A stretch of 64,000 nucleotides of DNA from Sphingobium sp. WTD-1 (GTDB lineage: Bacteria; Pseudomonadota; Alphaproteobacteria; Sphingomonadales; Sphingomonadaceae): NCBI RefSeq assembly GCF_030128825.1, contig NZ_CP119127.1, positions 2,604,001 through 2,668,000 on the forward strand, read 5' to 3'. The translations under genes and the position numbers were made by a program. Positions 28,519-40,950 of the stretch are shown here, one piece after another. How positions within the stretch are numbered: the first letter of the stretch is position 1; the number at the start of each line of letters is the position of its first letter. The notes under the pieces were generated by a model. The model did no database searches. It saw only the letters and a program-made list of their open reading frames with translations, and was not told the origin of the DNA.

Positions 28519-28955
28519 TTTGCCGCGTAAAGGTCCAGCGGCCGGCCAAGGTCGCTATGCGCCTGCGCCACCGCCTGCAGGCAGGTGAGCGCGCCCAGCG
28601 CATCGTCATTGCCCAGCAGCCCCGAGACATTGTCGAAGGCGGTATGCGGATCGCGCAGCGCATCGCCCACCGCCTGCATGATCGCCGCCTCGTCCGCCGT
28701 CATCCGCGCGCAGCAACAGGGCGCGACCAATATCTTGCGGCTGGCGGCGCGCGCCAGTTCCAGCATCATCGCGCGCATCAGTACCAGGGGCCGGCGATAG
28801 CTTTTGCCGAAGGCGCCCAGCATCGCATTGGCGGCATGGGCATCATTGACCCCGGCCGTCGCCATGCGGCGCATGACGAACAGGAACAGCCGATTGCCAT
28901 AGCCGCCCGGAATGGGCCGGGGCAGTTCGACGGGGTAGCTTTCTCCATATGCCAT
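28515..28955 (-). CDS. DUF6628-like protein
   Basis: A 146-residue soluble protein. RLFLFVMRRMATAGVNDAHA, SYRRPLVLMRAMMLELARA and VAPCCCARMTADEAAIMQAV resemble the DUF6628 family found in sphingomonads; the family name is from memory and not searched. The CCC cluster could bind metal. The frame is open 11 codons further upstream, but AAAGG and the conserved start favour MAYGESYP. Function unknown. Confidence 0.7.
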   Translation of the reverse strand: MAYGESYPVELPRPIPGGYGNRLFLFVMRRMATAGVNDAHAANAMLGAFGKSYRRPLVLMRAMMLELARAASRKILVAPCCCARMTADEAAIMQAVGDALRDPHTAFDNVSGLLGNDDALGALTCLQAVAQAHSDLGRPLDLYAAN

Positions 28956-29023
28956 GCGGGTGCGCCTTTGTGTGACTCGGGGACACACAAGCTACGCTAT
29001 TGCGAGGCATTCGCAAGTCTAAA

Positions 29024-30358
29024 TCAGTCGGGCAATTGTCCGTTCAACCGCAAAATCTCTCCGGCCATATAGAGCGAGCCGGCGATCAGGATGATCGGTG
29101 CCCCATCCTGGGCCTGCGCGGCATCCTGCGCGATGGCGGCGATCGCCGCCTGCGGGTCGTCATGGGCGGTGCAGCCTATGCCCCAGCGGGCGGCGACGGC
29201 GGCGAAGCGTTCGGGCGGGTGATGGTCATGTCCCGGCACCGGCAGCGCATGGATATGAGCGATGCGGCCGCCGAACGGCGCGAGATAGGCGTCCATATCC
29301 TTGTTCGCGAGCATGCCGATGACGAGCTGGATCTGGCGGCTGTGCAGCCGGTCCGCGGTGAAGAAGGCGCTGATCGCCTGGCCGGCGGCTTCATTATGGC
29401 CACCGTCAAGCCAAGCTTCCGCCGCTTCGGGCAGGGCGGCGAGCAGCGGGCCGTGCTCCAGCCGTTGCAGCCGGGCAGGCCAGTGCGCCCAGAGCGGCGC
29501 GGCCTTCAGGGCCGCCTCGCTGACCGGCACGGCCTGTTGATGGCGCAGCATGGCGATGGCGAGGGCGACATTCTGGACCTGATGCGCGCCGGGCAGGCGC
29601 GGCATCGGCACGTCGACATGGCCCTGTTCGTCACGATAATGGACCCGGTCGCGATAGACGGCGGCGTCCCAGGCGGTGCCCATGGTGAGCCATTGGGTTC
29701 CGGCGCGATCCGCGGCATCCTGCATCACCGGGGCGAGGGCGGCGTCATAACGCTGCGTCACCAGCGGCGCGCCGGACTTGGCGATGCCGGCCTTTTCCGC
29801 GGCGATGACCGGCAGCGTGTCACCCAGGAAGGCCTGATGATCGATGCCGAGCTGGGCGATGCCGCAGACGACCGGATCGACGATGACGTTGGTGGCGTCG
29901 AGCCGCCCGCCAAGGCCGACCTCGATGATGCAGGCATCGGCATCATGTTCGGCAAAGGCGAGGAAGGCGGCGGCGGTCGTCACCTCGAAGAAGCTGGCGC
30001 CGATCCCTTCGGCCACATCGAGCACGCGGGCGAGATAGGCAGCGAGCATGGCATCGTCGATCAGCTTGCCGGCGATGCGGATGCGCTCGTTGAAGCGCAC
30101 CAGATGGGGCGAGGTGAAGACATGGACGGTCTTGCCGTCCGCCTCCAGCGCGGCGCGCAGGAAGGCGCAGGTCGACCCCTTGCCGTTGGTGCCGGCGACA
30201 TGGAAGACCGGCGGCAGGCGAAGGTGGGGATCATCCAGCCGCGCCAGCAACTGGGTGATCCGTTCCAGTCCCAATATGTCGGCGCCGGGGGACAGCGACC
30301 AGAGCCGGTCAAGCTGGGCCTGGACCTGCGGGTCGTCCGAAACGGCATGGTCGGCCAT
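29024..30358 (-). CDS. folC: Bifunctional dihydrofolate synthase / folylpolyglutamate synthase
   Basis: Adds glutamate to dihydropteroate and to folates with ATP. The 444-residue Mur-ligase-type protein has the P-loop VAGTNGKGSTCAFLRAALEA, the Mg/substrate loop FFEVTTAAAFLAFAEHDAD, EVGLGGRLDATNV and C-terminal DGGHNEAAGQ. It lies 33 bp after accD, as in many alphaproteobacteria, and closes the trp-acc-fol unit. Confidence 0.96.
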   Translation of the reverse strand: MADHAVSDDPQVQAQLDRLWSLSPGADILGLERITQLLARLDDPHLRLPPVFHVAGTNGKGSTCAFLRAALEADGKTVHVFTSPHLVRFNERIRIAGKLIDDAMLAAYLARVLDVAEGIGASFFEVTTAAAFLAFAEHDADACIIEVGLGGRLDATNVIVDPVVCGIAQLGIDHQAFLGDTLPVIAAEKAGIAKSGAPLVTQRYDAALAPVMQDAADRAGTQWLTMGTAWDAAVYRDRVHYRDEQGHVDVPMPRLPGAHQVQNVALAIAMLRHQQAVPVSEAALKAAPLWAHWPARLQRLEHGPLLAALPEAAEAWLDGGHNEAAGQAISAFFTADRLHSRQIQLVIGMLANKDMDAYLAPFGGRIAHIHALPVPGHDHHPPERFAAVAARWGIGCTAHDDPQAAIAAIAQDAAQAQDGAPIILIAGSLYMAGEILRLNGQLPD

Positions 30359-30391
30359 GGCGCGCTGATCCCCCTATCGCGCTGTGCGGGC

Positions 30392-31240
30392 TCAGGCGGC
30401 GGCGCGCGGCGTCAGATAGCCGATCACGCGAGCCAGCGTGTCGCGCAGTTCGCTGCGATGGACCACCATGTCGAGCATGCCATGGTCGAGCAGATATTCG
30501 GCGCGCTGGAAGCCTTCGGGCAGCTTTTCACGGATCGTGCTTTCGATGACGCGCTGGCCGGCGAAGCCGATCAGGGCATTGGGCTCCGAAATCTGGATAT
30601 CGCCCAGCATCGCATAGCTGGCGGTGACGCCGCCGGTGGTCGGATCGGTCAGCACGACGATATAGGGCAGGCCGGCCGCGTGCAGCTTCTGAATCGCCAC
30701 GGTGGAGCGCGGCATCTGCATCAGCGACAGGATGCCTTCCTGCATGCGCGCGCCGCCGGCGGCGGTGAAGATGACATAGGGGCATTTATGCGCGATCGCA
30801 TCATTGATTCCCTGGATGAAGGCCGCACCCACGCCCATGCCCATGGAACCGCCCATGAAGGCGAAATTCTGCACGCCCATGACCAGCGGCACATCGTCGA
30901 TCGCGCCGCGCGCGTTGATGAGCGCATCCTGGTCGCCGGTCGAGGCGCGGGCGGCCTTGATCCGGTCCGGATAGCGCTTGCTATCCCGGAACTTGAGCGG
31001 ATCTTCCGGCACGCCGGGCGTCGGCAGCAGGATGAAGCCGGCGTCGAGGATCTGCTCGAACCGTTCCGACGGGCCTATGCGGCCATGATGGTCGCAGCGC
31101 GGGCAGACCGAGAGATTTTCCTCCCATTCCTTGATGAAGACCATTTCCTTGCACGACGGGCACTGATGCCAGAGCGTTTCGGCGGTGGTTTCCTTCTTGG
31201 TGAAGGGCAGGGCGTTACGAACGCGGTTGATCCAGCTCAT
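30392..31240 (-). CDS. accD: Acetyl-CoA carboxylase carboxyltransferase subunit beta
   Basis: Forms malonyl-CoA with AccA from carboxybiotin and acetyl-CoA, the first step of fatty acid synthesis. The 282-residue protein has an N-terminal zinc ribbon ([11 protein letters not shown] and [12 protein letters not shown]), then the crotonase-like domain with [15 protein letters not shown] and [17 protein letters not shown]. Its start overlaps the trpA stop by 4 bp. Confidence 0.97.
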   Translation of the reverse strand: MSWINRVRNALPFTKKETTAETLWHQCPSCKEMVFIKEWEENLSVCPRCDHHGRIGPSERFEQILDAGFILLPTPGVPEDPLKFRDSKRYPDRIKAARASTGDQDALINARGAIDDVPLVMGVQNFAFMGGSMGMGVGAAFIQGINDAIAHKCPYVIFTAAGGARMQEGILSLMQMPRSTVAIQKLHAAGLPYIVVLTDPTTGGVTASYAMLGDIQISEPNALIGFAGQRVIESTIREKLPEGFQRAEYLLDHGMLDMVVHRSELRDTLARVIGYLTPRAAA

Positions 31241-32061
31241 GCTGCGGTCTCCCGGATAGAAGTGGTGAGGGCGCCGCTGAGCGACGCGACGAATTCCTGG
31301 ACGAAGGGGCCGGCGGCATCGCCGTGCGAGCCGACGATGTCGACGATCGCCGAGCCAACCACCACGCCATCGGCGACGCGGCCGATGGCGGCGGCCTGTT
31401 CGGGCGTGCGGACGCCGAAACCGACCGCGATCGGCAGGTCGGTGGCGGCCTTCAGCCGATCGACCGCCATTTCGATATTGGCCTGTGCCGCCTGCTGCTT
31501 GCCGGTAATGCCGGCGACGGCGACATGATAGAGGAAGCCGCTGGCACCTTTCAGCACGGCGGGCAGGCGGGCGGCGTCCGTGGTCGGGGTCGCGAGGCGG
31601 ACGAGGTGGACGCCGACGGCGCGCAGGACGGGGCCGAGTTCGGCATCTTCCTCCGGCGGGATATCGACACAGATCACGCCGTCAACGCCGGCGGCCTGGC
31701 ACTGCTCGGCAAACCAGTCGGACCCGCGCGCCAGCATCGGATTGGCATAGCCCATCAGGATCAGCGGCGTTTCGGGATGGCGCGCGCGGAAATCGGCGGC
31801 GAGGGCGAAGACGTCCCTCGTCTTCGTGCCCGAGCCGAGGCTGCGCAGGTTCGCCAGTTCGATCGCCGGGCCATCGGCCATCGGATCGGTGAAGGGCATG
31901 CCGAGTTCGATGATGTCCGCGCCGCCTGCGACCAGCGCATCGAGGATGGCGGGGGTCGCGGCGACGTCCGGGTCACCGGCGGTCACGAAGGTGATGAGGG
32001 CGGCGCGGCCCTGTGCCTTGCAGGCGGCGAAGCGGGTGGCGAGACGGTCGGTCATGCTCAC
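31237..32061 (-). CDS. trpA: Tryptophan synthase alpha chain
   Basis: Cleaves indole-3-glycerol phosphate to indole, which is channelled to TrpB. The 274-residue TIM barrel shows the catalytic Glu in [17 protein letters not shown] and the Asp in [14 protein letters not shown]; the phosphate site includes [10 protein letters not shown]. The GTG at 32061 overlaps the trpB stop; an ATG two codons in (MTDRLATR) is an alternative start. Confidence 0.97.
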   Translation of the reverse strand: MSMTDRLATRFAACKAQGRAALITFVTAGDPDVAATPAILDALVAGGADIIELGMPFTDPMADGPAIELANLRSLGSGTKTRDVFALAADFRARHPETPLILMGYANPMLARGSDWFAEQCQAAGVDGVICVDIPPEEDAELGPVLRAVGVHLVRLATPTTDAARLPAVLKGASGFLYHVAVAGITGKQQAAQANIEMAVDRLKAATDLPIAVGFGVRTPEQAAAIGRVADGVVVGSAIVDIVGSHGDAAGPFVQEFVASLSGALTTSIRETAA

Positions 32062-33299
32062 ATCTCCACTCCCAGCGCGTCGGCGACGGTGAAGATATCC
32101 TTGTCCCCCCGGCCCGACAGATTGACGACGATGATCTTGTCCCCGTCCAGCGTCGGCGCGACCTGTTCGGCGGCGGCCACGGCATGGGCGGATTCGAGCG
32201 CGGGGATGATCCCTTCGAGGCGGGAGAGGGTCTGGAAGCTTTCCAGCGCCTCATCATCCTTGATCGGCAGATATTTCACCCGGCCGATCTCGTGCAGCCA
32301 GCTATGTTCCGGGCCGATGCCGGGATAGTCGAGGCCAGCCGAAATGCTGTGCGCTTCGGTGATCTGGCCGTCCTCGTCCTGGAGCAGATAGGTGCGGTTG
32401 CCGTGCAATATGCCCGATGCGCCGCCAGCCAGCGAGGCGGCATGCTTCTTGTCGAGGCCTTCGCCGGCGGCTTCCACACCGATCATCGCGACTTCGGGAT
32501 CGTCGAGGAAGGGGTGGAACATGCCGATGGCGTTGGAGCCCCCGCCGACCGGGGCGATCAGCATGTCGGGCAGGCGGCCTTCGGCTTCCATGATCTGCGA
32601 GCGGATTTCCTTGCCGATGATCGACTGGAAATCGCGCACCAACTCCGGATAGGGGTGCGGGCCGGCGGCGGTGCCGATGATGTAGAAAGTGTCATGGACG
32701 TTCGATACCCAGTAGCGCAGGGCGTCGTTCATCGAATCCTTGAGCGTCGAGGAGCCGGAATGGACCGGGATCACCTCGGCGCCGAGCAGCTTCATGCGGA
32801 AGACGTTGGGCTTCTGCCGCTCGACATCCTTGGCGCCCATGAAGATCTTGCATTCCATGCCGAACAGGGCGGCGACGGTCGCGGTGGCGACGCCATGCTG
32901 GCCCGCGCCGGTTTCGGCGATGACCTTCTTCTTGCCCATGCGGCGGGCGAGCAGCGCCTGGCCGATGCAATTGTTGATCTTGTGCGCGCCGGTGTGGTTG
33001 AGTTCCTCGCGCTTGAGGTAGATTTTGGCGCCCTTGCCGGGTTCGGCCTTGGCGCGCAGCGCTTCGGTCAGCCGTTCGGCATAGTAAAGCGGGTTGGGAC
33101 GGCCGACGTAGGAGCGCAGCAGCTCGGCATATTCGGCGTGAAATTCGGGATCGGCCTTGGCTGCCTTATAGACCTTTTCCAGTTCCAGGATCAGCGGCAT
33201 CAGCGTCTCGGCGACATAGCGGCCGCCAAAGGCGCCGAAATGGCCGTTATCGTCCGGCTGGCTACGAAGGCTGTTGGGCAGGGTAATGGTGTCGGTCAT
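32058..33299 (-). CDS. trpB: Tryptophan synthase beta chain
   Basis: PLP enzyme joining indole and serine to tryptophan. The 413-residue protein has the PLP lysine in [18 protein letters not shown], the phosphate-binding [11 protein letters not shown], and [20 protein letters not shown]. It overlaps trpA by 4 bp and follows trpF after 96 bp, the standard trpFBA order of alphaproteobacteria. Confidence 0.98.
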   Translation of the reverse strand: MTDTITLPNSLRSQPDDNGHFGAFGGRYVAETLMPLILELEKVYKAAKADPEFHAEYAELLRSYVGRPNPLYYAERLTEALRAKAEPGKGAKIYLKREELNHTGAHKINNCIGQALLARRMGKKKVIAETGAGQHGVATATVAALFGMECKIFMGAKDVERQKPNVFRMKLLGAEVIPVHSGSSTLKDSMNDALRYWVSNVHDTFYIIGTAAGPHPYPELVRDFQSIIGKEIRSQIMEAEGRLPDMLIAPVGGGSNAIGMFHPFLDDPEVAMIGVEAAGEGLDKKHAASLAGGASGILHGNRTYLLQDEDGQITEAHSISAGLDYPGIGPEHSWLHEIGRVKYLPIKDDEALESFQTLSRLEGIIPALESAHAVAAAEQVAPTLDGDKIIVVNLSGRGDKDIFTVADALGVEM

Positions 33300-33395
33300 G
33301 AATATCTTTCCGGGGACAAATGATGGGCGTTCGCTTGTGGTCAGGAAGCGATCAGCGCCATCGTCCTTCGATGCGCATGGCAGGGGCGTTCAGCG

Positions 33396-34040
33396 TCAAC
33401 ATGCCGACACCGCTTTGCAGAAGGCCATGATCTTGTCCACACTCTTGATGCCCGGTGCATCCTCGACGCCCGAAGAAACGTCGATCAGCGGCGTGTCGGT
33501 CAGGCGGATCGCTTCGCACACATTGTCGATGCCAAGGCCACCCGAAAGCCCCCAGGGCGCGGGCATGGCGACGCCGCGCAGCAAGGTCCAGTCGAAGCGC
33601 AGGCCCATGCCCCCCGGCAGTGCTGCGCCATCGGGCGTCTTCGCGTCGAACAGCAGCCGGTCGACCATGCCGGCATAGGCCTGGGCAGCGTCGATATCGG
33701 CGCGGGTCTTGACCGAAATCGCCTTCCACACCGGCAGGCCGAAACGCTGGCGGATAGCGGCGACGCGCTCCGGGCTTTCCTTGCCATGGAGCTGCAGGGC
33801 GCTGAGCGCACCGGTGCCGGTCAGGCGGGCAAGCTGTTCGTCATCGGCATCGACGACAACGGCGACGCGATCGACATGGGACGGGACGGCCGCGGCGAGC
33901 GCGCGCAATTGGTCGGGCTCGACATGGCGCGGGCTTTTGGGGAAATGGACGAAGCCGACATGGCTCGCCCCCGCCTGCACGGCGGCGCCCACCGTCTCCG
34001 GCGTCGACAGGCCGCAGATCTTGATCGCGATTCGGGACAT
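33396..34040 (-). CDS. trpF: Phosphoribosylanthranilate isomerase
   Basis: Amadori rearrangement in tryptophan synthesis. The 214-residue TIM barrel starts MSRIAIKICGLSTPETVGAA with the general-base Cys in KICGL, continues VGFVHFPKSPRHVEPDQL, and ends SGGLGIDNVCEAI with DVSSGVEDAPG as the phosphate site. The frame is open far upstream into the next gene, but MSRIAIKICG is the family's conserved start. Confidence 0.97.
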   Translation of the reverse strand: MSRIAIKICGLSTPETVGAAVQAGASHVGFVHFPKSPRHVEPDQLRALAAAVPSHVDRVAVVVDADDEQLARLTGTGALSALQLHGKESPERVAAIRQRFGLPVWKAISVKTRADIDAAQAYAGMVDRLLFDAKTPDGAALPGGMGLRFDWTLLRGVAMPAPWGLSGGLGIDNVCEAIRLTDTPLIDVSSGVEDAPGIKSVDKIMAFCKAVSAC

Positions 34041-34072
34041 GGGCGGGCCTTTAGACCGTAAGGGAAGGGAAG

Positions 34073-34951
34073 TCACATCCGGGTGAGGGCAGGGGTGTGC
34101 CCCGGCTCGGTCAGGTCGATATCCTGCAATCCCAGCCACTGGTCGAGATGGGCAAGCGCGGCATCGCCCAGAAAATCGTCGAGCGCGGCGAAGATCGCGG
34201 CCTGGTCCATGTCGGCGGGATCGAAGGGTTGGTGCCATTTCAGGGTGAAATGGGTGCCGCCGGTGCGGACGAGATAGAGTGGCATGATCCGTGCGCCCGA
34301 CGCCTTGGCCATGCGCAACGCGATCGAGACATTGCCCTGTGGCCCCAGTGGCCGGCCGAATGTGGGAAAACTCACCTGCCGGTCGCGCCGTTCGTCGAGC
34401 AGCATATAGGCGAGCGCGCGATCTTCCTTGGCCAGATGGCGCAGGATGCGGCGGGCAGCGCCTTCGCCAGGCGGCAGCGCGTCGGTGGCATAGGCGGCGC
34501 GCGCCTTTTCCAGCATTTTGGCATGGCGCGGATTTTCCGGCGGTTGCTGCACGCCGATCGACGGCCGGTCCATCTGGGTTTTGAGATGAGCGGCAATCAC
34601 ATCCCAATGGCCGATATGCAGCGACACGAAGATGATCGCGCCCGGACCATCGACGATGGCACGATAGGTGTCATGATCCTCGATCGAGAAATGACCATTC
34701 GCCAGCAGTCGCCCCATCGACGGCAGTTCGGCGGCGAAGCGGCCGACATTGCGCCAGCGCTCATGCAGCAGCGCGGCGACATCACCTTCCGACAGGTCAG
34801 GACGCAACAGGGCAAGGTTGCGCCGGGCGCGTTCGGACCGGACGGCCATGCGCCGCGGACCGACCATCCCGCCAAGCCATGCGCCGATCGCCGAACCGGT
34901 GTTTACCGGCAGGATGTGCATCAGCCGATACATGAAGGGGCTGTAGAGCAT
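34073..34951 (-). CDS. LpxL/HtrB-family acyltransferase
   Basis: A 292-residue membrane-associated acyltransferase of the lipid A biosynthesis type. An N-terminal hydrophobic segment precedes the catalytic H-x4-D motif in FVSLHIGHWDVIAAHL; the LLDERRDRQVSFPTFGRPLG stretch (near the second conserved block) follows. It would add a secondary acyl chain to lipid A or another glycolipid. Sphingobium-type cells carry glycosphingolipid in place of LPS, so the acceptor is an open question. It is 32 bp upstream of trpF and divergent from the glycosyltransferase. Confidence 0.85.
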   Translation of the reverse strand: MLYSPFMYRLMHILPVNTGSAIGAWLGGMVGPRRMAVRSERARRNLALLRPDLSEGDVAALLHERWRNVGRFAAELPSMGRLLANGHFSIEDHDTYRAIVDGPGAIIFVSLHIGHWDVIAAHLKTQMDRPSIGVQQPPENPRHAKMLEKARAAYATDALPPGEGAARRILRHLAKEDRALAYMLLDERRDRQVSFPTFGRPLGPQGNVSIALRMAKASGARIMPLYLVRTGGTHFTLKWHQPFDPADMDQAAIFAALDDFLGDAALAHLDQWLGLQDIDLTEPGHTPALTRM

Positions 34952-35036
34952 TCAGATCGCACACTTGGATGGGTTGGCACTGGGCATGGCGTCGGTCATA
35001 CACGGGCGCGATAAAGGGTAAAGGGGCATCCCGATC

Positions 35037-36158
35037 TTGAGCATCTTCCTGGCGATCTGGTTCCTGTTGCAGGCGATCAGCCTGCTGGGCGTGATCAATT
35101 ATTGGCGCCATCTGCCGACGGACCGGCAGGAGGAGGCGCCCGATGGCGCGGTCATGATCCTGTCGGTGCGTGACGACTGGGAAGGTGACAGCGAACTTGT
35201 CACCCGGCTGAGGGCGCAGAGTGCGCCGTTCCGGCTGCTGCTCGCGACCTCCGGGGCCTGCGCGGCAGCGGAAGCGCTGGCTGCCGCTGAGCCGGATTGG
35301 GTGCAGATCGTGCGCGCCGGCGTGGCCAGCGACGAGGGGCAGAAGGTCCACAAGCTGCGGGCGGCGCTCAAGGTGCTGCGCGAAGCGGATCGCTATCTGA
35401 TCTTCATCGACGCGGATATCGAGCCGCCGATGCGGCTGGCCGGGCGGCTGCTCTTTCCGCTGGTGCGGGACAAGGCGGATATCGTGACAGGCTATCGGCT
35501 GCTGCTGCCGGCCGGGCAGGGCATCCCGGCGCTGGTCGGCGCGGTCGAACTGCAGCTGGCGACGCTGCCGCGCGCGGCCAGTTCCACCATGCCCTGGGGC
35601 GGCGCGATGGCGATGACGCGGGCGGCGGCCGAGCGGATCGACATCGACGCGGCGCTGGCCGGGCGCCTGTCCGACGACATGGCGATCGGCCTGGCCGGCT
35701 GGCGCGCGAAGCTGCGGATGCGGCCGGTGCGCGACCTGCTGGTGGCGAGTCCGCTGGATGGGGCGCTTGGTGCGCTCTGGGGCTTTGGCGTGCGGCAATA
35801 TCGCCATGTCCTCACCAACAGCCCGCGCATGTGGGCAGTGGCGACGGGCGCGGTCGCGCTGCAATCGGGGCTCTGGCTGTGGGCGCTGGGCTGGGGCGGC
35901 TGGCCCGCGATCATGATCGGTTATGGCGCGGCCTGGGGCCGGGCGGCAGCGCGGCGGCAGATATTGGCGGCCGTGCTGGAGCCAGCGCAGGTGGCGCGGG
36001 CGCGGCGCTCGCTCTGGTGGGACATGGTGGCGCCCTTTGCCGTCTGCTGGGCGCATCTGGCGGTGCAGCTCCACGCGTCACTCTCCAACCGCATCCGCTG
36101 GGGCGGCTGGACCTATCGCGTCGTGCGTGGCCGGGTGGTGGAGATGGGGCGGGGGTAG
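35037..36158 (+). CDS. Ceramide-glucosyltransferase-like (GT21-type) membrane glycosyltransferase
   Basis: A 373-residue GT-A enzyme with an N-terminal helix (FLAIWFLLQAISLLGVI) and two or three C-terminal helices. The ceramide glucosyltransferase pattern is present: DADIEPP (metal-binding D-x-D), SDDMAIG (catalytic Asp region) and GVRQYRHVL as the (R/Q)xxR(W/H) motif. This suggests transfer of a sugar to a sphingolipid or hopanoid-type lipid at the inner membrane. The start is TTG with AAGGGG upstream. Divergent from an acyltransferase, which also suggests an envelope lipid role. The lipid acceptor is inferred. Confidence 0.75.
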   Translation: MSIFLAIWFLLQAISLLGVINYWRHLPTDRQEEAPDGAVMILSVRDDWEGDSELVTRLRAQSAPFRLLLATSGACAAAEALAAAEPDWVQIVRAGVASDEGQKVHKLRAALKVLREADRYLIFIDADIEPPMRLAGRLLFPLVRDKADIVTGYRLLLPAGQGIPALVGAVELQLATLPRAASSTMPWGGAMAMTRAAAERIDIDAALAGRLSDDMAIGLAGWRAKLRMRPVRDLLVASPLDGALGALWGFGVRQYRHVLTNSPRMWAVATGAVALQSGLWLWALGWGGWPAIMIGYGAAWGRAAARRQILAAVLEPAQVARARRSLWWDMVAPFAVCWAHLAVQLHASLSNRIRWGGWTYRVVRGRVVEMGRG

Positions 36159-36203
36159 TTTCCCCTCCTCCCCGAGACTGGCTCGGGAAGGAATGGGCAT
36201 GGA

Positions 36204-36547
36204 TCAGAACCCTGCCGGAAACAAATGATTGCCGGCCTCGTCGAGGCGCAGGATCACCTTGCCGGCGACGGCGCTGATCGGCAGGTCGCAATAGAGATGG
36301 GGGAAGAGTGCGCCGCCGCGCGACACTTCCCATTTGATCGCCTCGCCAAAGGGGGCGAGGTCGATCATCAGCATCACCAGCCGATCCTGTCCTGCGAAAT
36401 GCTTGGCTGCCGTTTCGGCCGCCTGATCGCGGGTGGACATGTGGATATAGCCGTCCTGCAGGTCGATCGGTGCGCCCTTGAACACGCCGTCGGCCTTGAA
36501 CTGGTCATATTGCTCGGCGGTCAGGATCTTGTAGGCGAACAACTCGC

Positions 36548-36551
<4 letters not shown>
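36204..36551 (-). CDS. DUF952 family protein
   Basis: A 115-residue soluble protein: YKILTAEQYDQFKADGVFKG, DLQDGYIHMSTRDQAAETAA, MIDLAPFGEAIKWEVSRGGA and LFPHLYCDLPISAV are typical of DUF952, a small alpha/beta family often found alone or beside nucleotide-related genes. No activity is established. It overlaps the gyrA stop by 4 bp and so is co-translated with gyrase A. Confidence 0.9.
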
Positions 36552-39295
<2,744 letters not shown>

Positions 39296-39571
39296 GGCGA
39301 TTCTCTTTTTGGATGGGTGTGATGCGTTGCCACTGCACTAGCCGAGCGAAACAAATCTGTCACCCCTCGCGCGCGCCCGCGCGCCCGCATGTGCAGCCAA
39401 GGCGGTGATTGGCGGGCGTGAAGAAAAGCGGAACGAAGCGGCAGCATGACAGTTGCAAAATGCGCGGATATAGGCTTGTTCAAAGCCCGTTCACGCGCCG
39501 ACCCCTAATCGGCGTTCAACCCGGATGTCGCCTGTGGTCCCCCTGTCAGGCGCGAAAAGGAGATGAGGATC

Positions 39572-40843
39572 ATGCGTTTTGTTACCCCGCTGTCGCTCGC
39601 GCTGGCTCTGGCGCTGACCGGCGGCGCCGTTTCGGCTCCCGCCTCCGCCGCGAAGAAGGAAGAAAAGCCGGCCGGCCGCAAGCTGAACGTGTCGCCCGAA
39701 GTGCTCAAGTCGCTCCAGGCGGCCCAGAAGGCGTCCGACGCCCAGGATTTCGCCGGTGCCAAGACGGCGCTGACCGAAGCCGATGGCAAGGCGGCGTCGA
39801 ACGACGACAAGTATCAGATCGGCGCGATCAAGCTGAACACCGGCATCCAGAGCAAGGATGACGCGCTGAAGATGGAAGGTCTCAACCAGATGCTCGACAG
39901 CGGACTGACCCCGCCCGAGCAGACCGGCCAGTTCAACATGGTGGCGGCCGATGCGGCTCTCGCCCAGAAGAATTACGACGTCGCGATTTCGCGTGGCCAG
40001 GCGGCGCTGGCCGCCGGCTACAAGGCTGAGCAGGTCAACCCGACCATTGCGCAGGCGTATTTCGGCAAGGCCGGCACCGGCAACGCCTCGGCCGAACCGG
40101 CGCGTGGCTTCAACCAGCAGGGCCTCGCCGCGCTGAAGGCCGCGGCTGACGCGACCAAGGCGTCGGGCCAGCCCGTGCCGGCGCAATGGTATCAGATCGG
40201 CGTCAGCCGTGCGGCTGCCGCGCGCCTGCCGGAAGTCACCGACTGGGCCAAGTGGGCCTATGCCGCCAATCCGAGCGGTGAAAATCTGCGCACGCTGATC
40301 CGCCTGTTCCAGCAGGCGAACCCGAACATCACCAACCGCGAAAATCTGGACGTGCTGCGCCTGATGTCGGCGGCCAAGGGGCTGGTGGTCGCTGGAGACT
40401 TCACCGAACTGGCCGAAATGGCGTCGAAGACGGGCATTTATGGCGAGGTCAAGTCGACGATCGATGCCGGCCGCGCCAAGGGCGTGCTGAACGCCAGCCA
40501 GGCCAGCGACATCTATCAGGCGGCCGTGGGCCGTATTCCGGGCGACAAGTCGTCGCTGGGGGCTGCCGAAGCGGATGCCGGTAAGGCCGCCAATGGCAAG
40601 GTCGCGGCTGCGACCGGCGACGCCTATCTGGGCTATGGCGACTATGCCAAAGCGGCGGCCATGTTCGAACTGGCCAAGCAGAAGGGCGGTGTCGACGCCG
40701 ACGAGATCAACACCCGTCTGGGCATTGCCAAGACCATGGGTGGCGACAATGCCGGCGCCAAGGCGGCGTTCGAGGCGGTCCAGGGCGGTGCGCGCAAGCA
40801 GATCGCCGATCTGTGGCTGACCTATCTGGGCACCAAGGGCTGA
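39572..40843 (+). CDS. Secreted helical-repeat protein, first of a tandem pair
   Basis: A 423-residue exported protein. Signal MRFVTPLSLALALALTGGAV is cut near ASAA, followed by a Lys-rich stretch and helical TPR-like repeats (AAQKASDAQDFAGAKTALTE, ALAQKNYDVAISRGQAALAA). It shares layout with the next gene: TGIYGEVKSTIDAGRAKG here, KTGNFAEAKAIIEAGRSAG there. AAGGAG lies 9 bp before the chosen ATG; the earlier ATG touches the site. No enzymatic motif is visible; a periplasmic scaffold is the simplest idea. Family name unknown to me. Confidence 0.75.
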   Translation: MRFVTPLSLALALALTGGAVSAPASAAKKEEKPAGRKLNVSPEVLKSLQAAQKASDAQDFAGAKTALTEADGKAASNDDKYQIGAIKLNTGIQSKDDALKMEGLNQMLDSGLTPPEQTGQFNMVAADAALAQKNYDVAISRGQAALAAGYKAEQVNPTIAQAYFGKAGTGNASAEPARGFNQQGLAALKAAADATKASGQPVPAQWYQIGVSRAAAARLPEVTDWAKWAYAANPSGENLRTLIRLFQQANPNITNRENLDVLRLMSAAKGLVVAGDFTELAEMASKTGIYGEVKSTIDAGRAKGVLNASQASDIYQAAVGRIPGDKSSLGAAEADAGKAANGKVAAATGDAYLGYGDYAKAAAMFELAKQKGGVDADEINTRLGIAKTMGGDNAGAKAAFEAVQGGARKQIADLWLTYLGTKG

Positions 40844-40950
40844 ACTTAGTCCAAGGCGCGCATGCCATCGGTCAGCTGGTGGCTTGCGCGTCTTCATCTT
40901 TTTGCGTTGCCGGCCAGGCGCCGGATAATTGAAGTGGGGGGAGGCCTGAC

